DNA of 6,805 nucleotides, taken from Akkermansiaceae bacterium (GTDB lineage Bacteria > Verrucomicrobiota > Verrucomicrobiia > Verrucomicrobiales > Akkermansiaceae). Position numbers and translations under genes: made by a program. The notes under the pieces were generated by a model. The model saw nothing but the letters and a program-made list of their open reading frames with translations. It made no database searches and was not told the origin of the DNA. Of this stretch, positions 1-4,616 are shown piece by piece. Location: the NCBI GenBank assembly GCA_020627645.1, contig JAHDGN010000181.1:1-6805 (forward strand), written 5' to 3'. The first letter of the stretch is position 1; each line of letters starts with the position of its first letter.

Positions 1-568
1 GTTGGGGGTGTTGGCGAGGTGGTAGACGAGGGAGGGTTTCGGGGTTTTGTTTGTCGCGGTATTGGCCTTCGAGTGCGAGGAAGATGTATCCGGTTTGCCA
101 GGTCCAGTGGAGGTTGTTGAGGTTGGGGTTGAGTGGGTGGTTGGCTGGGTATTGTGCGGGGTTGGCGAGGTTTGTTTTTTGGGGTAGGCCGATGTTGAAG
201 CGGAGAGCTTTGTAGTGATCTGGGGGAATATGATCGAGAGAGAACTTGGTGCGACGAGAGCTAAGATCGATGAAAGCGTATTGGTTTGGGACGGTAAGCC
301 AGGAGTTGTCGGGTTTTTGGAGGGAGAATTCGGAGAGGAGGTAGCTGAGTCGGGAGACAGATAAGGTGTGAGAGGTTTCGTATTTGAGAGAGTTGAGGTT
401 GAGTGGTTGGTTGCCAAAGGTATGGGAGAAATTCAGTTGTAGGGTGCCTGAGTGGGCGGGGGAGATCAGGATGGTGAGTAGGGTGACGGCAAGCTTGGCG
501 ATTCTAGGAAATCTCAAAGCTGCCGTGATCTTGAGGTAGATTGTCGTTGAGAGTCTATGAAAAGACAT
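1..568 (-). CDS. MbnP-like copper-binding protein, partial, probable frameshift
   Basis: Secreted protein resembling the MbnP family, periplasmic or outer-surface copper-binding proteins often encoded beside a di-haem MbnH-type peroxidase. The ATG lies 10 bases after the stop of the sulfatase gene. The N-terminus has basic residues followed by a hydrophobic stretch (LAVTLLTILISPAHS), so export is likely; a long pre-region leaves a later start possible. Family-like features in order are L-Q-L-N-F-S-H near the mature N-terminus, V-S-R-L-S-Y-L-L-S-E-F-S-L, a G-like turn and Y-K-A-L-R-F-N-I-G-L, then H-W-T-W-Q-T-G-Y-I-F-L-A-L-E-G. After that block the frame reads a Pro/Arg-rich string, while the next frame reads S-L-V-Y-H-L-A-N-T-P-N, the expected continuation. 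A one-base change in the A4C4 run (positions 41-48) would explain this. The gene runs off the window edge, so the C-terminal part is unseen. No Shine-Dalgarno is visible; translational coupling to the upstream gene is plausible. Family call from remembered motifs only. Confidence 0.72.
   Translation of the reverse strand, partial: MSFHRLSTTIYLKITAALRFPRIAKLAVTLLTILISPAHSGTLQLNFSHTFGNQPLNLNSLKYETSHTLSVSRLSYLLSEFSLQKPDNSWLTVPNQYAFIDLSSRRTKFSLDHIPPDHYKALRFNIGLPQKTNLANPAQYPANHPLNPNLNNLHWTWQTGYIFLALEGQYRDKQNPETLPRLPPRQHPQ
41..48 (-). other. Probable frameshift site in the MbnP-like gene
   Basis: On the coding strand this is a run of four A followed by four C. Upstream of it the reading frame gives the conserved W-T-W-Q-T-G-Y-I-F-L-A-L-E-G block. 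Downstream, the frame reached by dropping one base gives K-P-S-L-V-Y-H-L-A-N-T-P-N, which fits the MbnP family, whereas the original frame gives an unlikely L-P-P-R-Q-H-P-Q. It may be a true mutation or a homopolymer sequencing error. The exact base cannot be fixed between about 41 and 59. Confidence 0.6.
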
Positions 569-578
569 TGGGGAACAC

Positions 579-3545
579 TTAGGGAGTAACTTCGAAGGCG
601 TCATTGAGGCCGAAGGTTCTTGCTTGTGGGCCATTGAAGACGACTTCCATGGCGTAACTTCCTGGGGTGTTTGGAAGAGTGAAAGTGGCTTCGACGACAT
701 AGCGAGATGGTCTGCTGCTGCTGGTCGCCGTGACGCCTCCTAGGGTGACGCGGTTGATGGTTTGGTTGATTCCCGGAACGGCAGGGTCTGTTTTATTGGG
801 GTCGAGATTGATGGTGACGGTAATGGTTGATCCTACGGTGCTGGTATTGGGTGAGACGTTGAGGATGCCGGTGGCAGTGGTATTTCCTCCGCCTTGGTTT
901 TGGAGGTTTGAGCTTTCGGCAACGAGGTCGTCATAGGCTTGTTGTTGTTCGGGATTGAGGGTGCCGAGGAGGAGGTTATTTGTCTCCGAGATGTCTTGAA
1001 CGACGTCGTAGAATTCTTCGGTGCCGTCGTCGTAGATGTGAAGTTTGTATTGGTTTTGTCTGAGAGCTCGCCCAGGGTTGGTGACTCCAGCACCAAAGTT
1101 TTCGACAAGAATAGTCCGTGGGGTGGCAGAGTTTCCAGTGAGGGCGGGGAGGAGGGAGATTCCGTCGAGGTCGGTATCGGCTGGGATGGCGGTATTATTG
1201 TCAACTCCGGCGAGGTCGAGGATGGTAGGGAAGAGGTCGGCGCAGTGGACGAGGTCATCACGAGTTCCGCGGGCATAGACATCGGGTCCGGCTACGATGA
1301 GTGGAACACGAACGCCGCCTTCGTAGAGGGATCCTTTGACTTTCTGGGCGAGGAAGGGTGCTTGGAATACTTGTCCAGGGGTTCCGTTGTCGCCGATGAT
1401 GATGACATTGGTGGTGGAGAGGTCGACGGCCTGCAGAACGTTCCCGATTTCGGTATCCATGGCTTCGAGGGCTTTGCGATATCTGATCGAGTTGGTGGTG
1501 CCGGTGAGCCCTGAAGGAATGAGTTCGCTTGGAGGGTCATGGAAAGGGCCGTGAGGGGCGTTGAAGGCGAGCCAGCAGAACCAGGGATTGCTGTTATTGT
1601 TTTGGGTGTTGATAAAGTTGATCGCGTCGTCTGCTTGATCTGTGGTGGCGTAGGTGGTGACGCCAGTAGTGGTGGTGCCGTTGATGGTTTTATCCCAGAG
1701 AGTGTAGCTTGGGATATTTGAGAGGGCGACACGGGCGTCAGGCCAGGCGGCGTTATCGAAGGGGCCGTTGTCTCCCCCGCCGAGGTGCCATTTGCCGATC
1801 ATGCTGACGGCATGAGGAGATGAGGCGTTGGCGAAGGCGTCGGGGAGGGATGTTTCTCCGACTGGAAAGTTGGCGCCACCTGGTGAGCCAATACCGTGTC
1901 GGAAGGAAAACCTTCCGCTCAGGATGCCGGCCCTGGTTGGAGAGCATTGTGGTTGGGCGTAGGCGTTGGTGAAGCGAACTCCCTGGGTGGCAAGGTTCAC
2001 GAAATTGGGCATGGAGGCGAGGTTTGCTCCGGTGGGGTTATCGAGTGGGGAGGCGTCGATTCCCCAGTCGTCAACGATGATGAGAAGGACGTTGTTTTGG
2101 GTGGTAGGAGTGGGCGGGGTGTATTGGAAGCCGGCGTCGTCGAAGGGAGATAGGGAAAGAAGACTGGTGCGGTAGAATTTTTTGGGGTCGCTGGCTGGTT
2201 CGATGATTGAGAGAGCGTTTGCGTCCTGTGTTGCGGTGTCGGTTTGCCAATCTTCGAGATCGGGGCTGGATTGGGTGAGGTAGAGGCCGCCTTCAAGAGT
2301 GGACCAAGTGAGGGTGACCACATCGTTGGTCACGTCGAGACCGCAGGTGAGTGGGGTTTCGGGGCCGCCTTGGAAGATGGTTGTGGCTCCAGCAGGAACG
2401 TTGTTGGTGGTATTGCCTTGGGGGGTGCCGTAAAATTTGCGGCCAATGTTGTAGGGAAACTTGGGAGTTCCGTCGGCTTCGATGGAGACGAAGTAGGCGT
2501 AGGTGCCTGCAGGGAATTCGGGGGTGATACAGAATCGGCCGTTGTGTTCGTCGAGGTCGAAATCAGTGCCGAGAGTTTGTCCAAAGTCGCCGAGGTATTC
2601 GTAGTCTTCGAGGTAGTGTCCGAGAACGAATTGGGTGGATACGGGTGGGCCGAAGAAATCGGAGGTTAGGGTTTCGGATCTATTCTGATCGCGAGCAGCG
2701 TGAGGGGGTAGAGTTTCTCGGACGGTGATGTTTCGTTTTCGGAAGCCGGAGATCATGCGTCGCACTGTGCTATTCGGATCGTTGGGATCGCTATATCCGT
2801 ATGGTCCGTAGAGGGGGTATCCGTCACGGACCCAGCCGATGATGGGCGAGTGTTGGCCGTTAAAATTTTCGGTGTAGCGGTTGGTGGCGGGGTCGTAGTC
2901 GACCGAGTCTCCAAGAAGGTGGCGGAGTCCGGGTGGGTTGGCGTGGTAGTGGTAGTTGGAGCCTCCTTGGTGAGCGTTGGAGGCGTCGAAGGTGACGCCT
3001 TCGTTGACATAGGCGTCGCGGTTCCAGACATCGTTTCCGTCGACTTGAGGCGGGGTCATGGGGCTTTCGTCTCGACCTTCTGAGGTGTCGTATGAGAAGG
3101 CGTCGCGAGAGTCGAACATGGAGACGCCGTCGACAAAGATGCCGATGCGTCCGAGGCCAGTATTGGTTTTGGTGCCGGGAGGTGGCCCTGGGGTCCGTGG
3201 GAGTCGATAGATGATCGCTTGGTTGGATGGATAATTGGGAAAGAGGTTTGTTTTCGCCTCGTTTCCATACCAGGGCCCCATGATGTGTGCGCCAAGTCCG
3301 GTGGTGCGGATGTAGATGTTGGTGGCGTCGTGGCTAATTTCGTGGACGCCGGCATAGGTGGGTAAGTTTTGGACTCCTTGTCCGCGGTTCCAGGTGGTGA
3401 CAGAGTTTCCAGCTGTTTCGTCCTCGATGGTAGGAAAGATGCGGGCGTATTGGCCGGAGGTGGAGGTGAGCCAGGAGTCGAGGAGTGGGTCGGCATGAGC
3501 GAGTTTGGTGCCGAAGACGAGAACAAAGGTGAGCCACTTTTTCAT
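579..3545 (-). CDS. Secreted YHYH-domain/sulfatase fusion protein with IPT-like C-terminus
   Basis: A 988-residue exported protein, numbered here from the ATG at 3545. A TTG 30 bases upstream (3575) would add ten residues, but the ATG gives a textbook signal peptide (MKKWLTFVLV..., cleavage near A-H-A/D-P at 18). Residues about 20-375 form a YHYH domain, with the name motif at 198-201 followed by H-A-N-P; its biochemical role is unknown. Residues about 405-462 are a small beta module of the L-T-W-S...S-x-D-L-x-x-W...F-Y-R type. Residues about 484-875 are a type I sulfatase, hydrolysing sulfate esters in a calcium-dependent way. Its active site looks complete: D492-D493, C534-S-P-T-R538 (Cys to be converted to formylglycine by a maturase), K585 and H587, H665, D719-N720 and K737. 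Residues about 893-988 resemble an IPT/TIG domain. A typical sulfatase has about 450-600 residues, so the extra length is the fused domains. Substrate is unknown; a sulfated polysaccharide is likely. The MbnP-like gene follows after 10 bases. Confidence 0.93.
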   Translation of the reverse strand: MKKWLTFVLVFGTKLAHADPLLDSWLTSTSGQYARIFPTIEDETAGNSVTTWNRGQGVQNLPTYAGVHEISHDATNIYIRTTGLGAHIMGPWYGNEAKTNLFPNYPSNQAIIYRLPRTPGPPPGTKTNTGLGRIGIFVDGVSMFDSRDAFSYDTSEGRDESPMTPPQVDGNDVWNRDAYVNEGVTFDASNAHQGGSNYHYHANPPGLRHLLGDSVDYDPATNRYTENFNGQHSPIIGWVRDGYPLYGPYGYSDPNDPNSTVRRMISGFRKRNITVRETLPPHAARDQNRSETLTSDFFGPPVSTQFVLGHYLEDYEYLGDFGQTLGTDFDLDEHNGRFCITPEFPAGTYAYFVSIEADGTPKFPYNIGRKFYGTPQGNTTNNVPAGATTIFQGGPETPLTCGLDVTNDVVTLTWSTLEGGLYLTQSSPDLEDWQTDTATQDANALSIIEPASDPKKFYRTSLLSLSPFDDAGFQYTPPTPTTQNNVLLIIVDDWGIDASPLDNPTGANLASMPNFVNLATQGVRFTNAYAQPQCSPTRAGILSGRFSFRHGIGSPGGANFPVGETSLPDAFANASSPHAVSMIGKWHLGGGDNGPFDNAAWPDARVALSNIPSYTLWDKTINGTTTTGVTTYATTDQADDAINFINTQNNNSNPWFCWLAFNAPHGPFHDPPSELIPSGLTGTTNSIRYRKALEAMDTEIGNVLQAVDLSTTNVIIIGDNGTPGQVFQAPFLAQKVKGSLYEGGVRVPLIVAGPDVYARGTRDDLVHCADLFPTILDLAGVDNNTAIPADTDLDGISLLPALTGNSATPRTILVENFGAGVTNPGRALRQNQYKLHIYDDGTEEFYDVVQDISETNNLLLGTLNPEQQQAYDDLVAESSNLQNQGGGNTTATGILNVSPNTSTVGSTITVTINLDPNKTDPAVPGINQTINRVTLGGVTATSSSRPSRYVVEATFTLPNTPGSYAMEVVFNGPQARTFGLNDAFEVTP

Positions 3546-3651
3546 TTTGAGGGGGGTGAATGACAGATTGAACAACCTATATTAGGATTGGTTTTAAAGA
3601 AAGGAATGAATTGGTTAGGATTTGAGTGAGGGATGTTTGAAGACGAGAGAG
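3546..3651. other. Intergenic spacer between PEP-CTERM and sulfatase genes
   Basis: This 106-bp gap has no convincing hairpin followed by a T-run in the transcription direction, so I see no terminator. A weak TAATAT (a 4/6 match to a -10 box, about 3579-3584) has no good -35 partner. A short C-C-T-A/T-A-G-G palindrome overlaps it and is too small to interpret. Read-through from the PEP-CTERM gene is the simplest reading. Confidence 0.4.
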
Positions 3652-4494
3652 TTATCTTTTACGAGTGGCAAGAAGCAGAGAGGTAAGGATGGTGAGTAAC
3701 ATGGTGGAAGGTTCGGGAATGAGGTATTTTTGAGTTTCGACGTCGGGATGGAAGTTGACATCTCCTCCGATAAAGAAAGTCCTAGAATTGTTATTTGAAG
3801 TCCCGCCGACGGCAAAATTGAGGGTGAATCCGGTGGTGTTGACGAGATTTAGTTCAACTACTTTTTGAGATTGTTCGATGGTGAGATTGTTGAGGTCGTC
3901 GGGGTTATCACCTTGGTTGCCTTCGACTGATGACGTGAAGACGGGTTGGCTGGGATTCGAGGTGTCGACTTCAAACAGAGGGTCTGTGGCGATGGTGAAA
4001 CAGGAGATCGAGGAGTCTGGGCTATCTACGCCGAGGAGAGTGACGGTTTCATCTCTTATGGCTCCACCTCCATTGGGGACGGTTTCGTCAAAATCGTAAA
4101 TCGAGATGTTGGTGCATTCGAGAGTGATTGGATTGCCGTTTTGGTCGACGAAGACGAAGTTGAAAGTGACGTCTGTGTTTCGTTGAACTTTAATCCGAGT
4201 TGCTCCGCCAGGAACGGTGCTTCCTTGATTGGGGCCATTGAGGGGAAGGGGGCCGTTGGCATTGTTTGGGCCAGTTCCGGGGGAATAAACGGATGAGGGA
4301 TCGACGGTAGCGATCATGTCTACGACTGTGCCGTCTGAGAGGGTGGTGATGCCTCCCCAAGTCATTTGTCCAGAGCCGTCACTTGGATCGATGGTATCAG
4401 TGAATGTGCTACCGTCGAAGTCGAGGGAAATGGCTGCTTTGGATTCATTAAGAATTAATGATCCTAAAATTGTGAAAATGTGTGCGATTTTCAC
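3652..4494 (-). CDS. PEP-CTERM sorting domain protein, function unknown
   Basis: A 280-residue exported protein. The start is GTG, giving M-K-I-A-H-I-F-T-I-L-G-S-L-I-L and a likely signal peptide ending near A20/A21; the nearby upstream ATG (4506-4508) is out of frame. The C-terminus is a clear PEP-CTERM signal: I-P-E-P-S at 259-263, a hydrophobic span at about 264-276, and a basic R-K-R tail. In known systems an exosortase recognises this signal and processes or anchors the protein at the cell surface, usually in exopolysaccharide-producing Gram-negatives; the exosortase gene is not in this window. The middle is acidic, rich in Asn, Asp, Thr and Gly, and beta-strand-like, with V-T-F-N-F-V-F-V-D followed by N-I-S-I-Y-D-F-D-E. 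C127 and C165 could pair as a disulfide. I do not recognise the ectodomain family. The gene lies 106 bp before the sulfatase fusion in the same direction with no visible terminator, so co-transcription is possible. Confidence 0.9.
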   Translation of the reverse strand: MKIAHIFTILGSLILNESKAAISLDFDGSTFTDTIDPSDGSGQMTWGGITTLSDGTVVDMIATVDPSSVYSPGTGPNNANGPLPLNGPNQGSTVPGGATRIKVQRNTDVTFNFVFVDQNGNPITLECTNISIYDFDETVPNGGGAIRDETVTLLGVDSPDSSISCFTIATDPLFEVDTSNPSQPVFTSSVEGNQGDNPDDLNNLTIEQSQKVVELNLVNTTGFTLNFAVGGTSNNNSRTFFIGGDVNFHPDVETQKYLIPEPSTMLLTILTSLLLATRKR

Positions 4495-4500
4495 GGGTTA

Positions 4501-4529
4501 ATACCATGAAATGAGAGGGAAGAAGTCAA
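4501..4529 (-). promoter_or_regulatory. Possible promoter for the PEP-CTERM gene
   Basis: Read on the minus strand, TTGACT (4529-4524, 5/6 match to a -35) is followed after 17 bases by TGGTAT (4506-4501, 3/6 match to a -10). An overlapping TGGTATTAA also resembles an extended -10. The first pairing would place the transcription start at about 4494, the G of the GTG start codon, so the message would be leaderless. Consensus matches in short AT-containing spacers arise easily, and Verrucomicrobia promoters are poorly characterised. Confidence 0.28.
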
Positions 4530-4566
4530 TTTTAATCGGGCTTCGGTGCCTCGCTTGGAGCGGATC

Positions 4567-4595
4567 TTGACCTTTTTGTTGGCGGGACCTAGCGT
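4567..4595 (+). promoter_or_regulatory. Possible sigma70-type promoter for ileS
   Basis: TTGACC (4567-4572, 5/6 match to a -35) is followed by 17 bases and TAGCGT (4590-4595, 3/6 match to a -10). The predicted start of transcription is about 4602, giving a leader of roughly 15 bases. The position and spacing suit the divergent gene; the -10 is weak. Confidence 0.33.
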
Positions 4596-4596
4596 T

Positions 4597-4612
4597 CGCG
4601 GCCATTGCCGCG
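4597..4612 (+). promoter_or_regulatory. GC-rich hairpin just before the ileS start codon
   Basis: A perfect six-base inverted repeat, CGCGGC and GCCGCG, encloses a four-base loop (CATT). It ends four bases before the ATG, where a ribosome binding site would normally sit, and no Shine-Dalgarno is present. If fully transcribed it could hinder initiation; if transcription begins at about 4602 the stem is only partly in the message and it would instead be a DNA-level palindrome. It is not followed by a T-run, so it is not a terminator. Confidence 0.4.
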
Positions 4613-4616
4613 TGAT

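Noticed and set aside
939..1514. 191-codon open frame on the plus strand
   Set aside because: Antisense to the sulfatase domain, Gly/Val/Glu-rich as expected from the G/T-rich strand, no recognisable motif; the opposite strand has an intact catalytic domain.
2244..2669. 141-codon open frame on the plus strand
   Set aside because: Antisense shadow of the YHYH-to-sulfatase linker region; composition follows strand skew only.
3056..3526. 156-codon minus-strand frame overlapping the fusion gene
   Set aside because: Pro/Ser/Thr-rich out-of-frame reading inside the YHYH coding region; the correct frame has a signal peptide and domain motifs.
3546..3575. TTG start at 3575 for the sulfatase fusion
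   Set aside because: It adds ten non-signal residues before a standard signal peptide that begins at the ATG at 3545, and has no better ribosome-binding site.
3576..3586. C-C-T-A/T-A-G-G palindrome in the spacer
   Set aside because: Only four base pairs with a three-base loop; too short to be a terminator or a supported operator.
3946..4296. 116-codon open frame on the plus strand
   Set aside because: Antisense to the PEP-CTERM gene, no start signal or family features.
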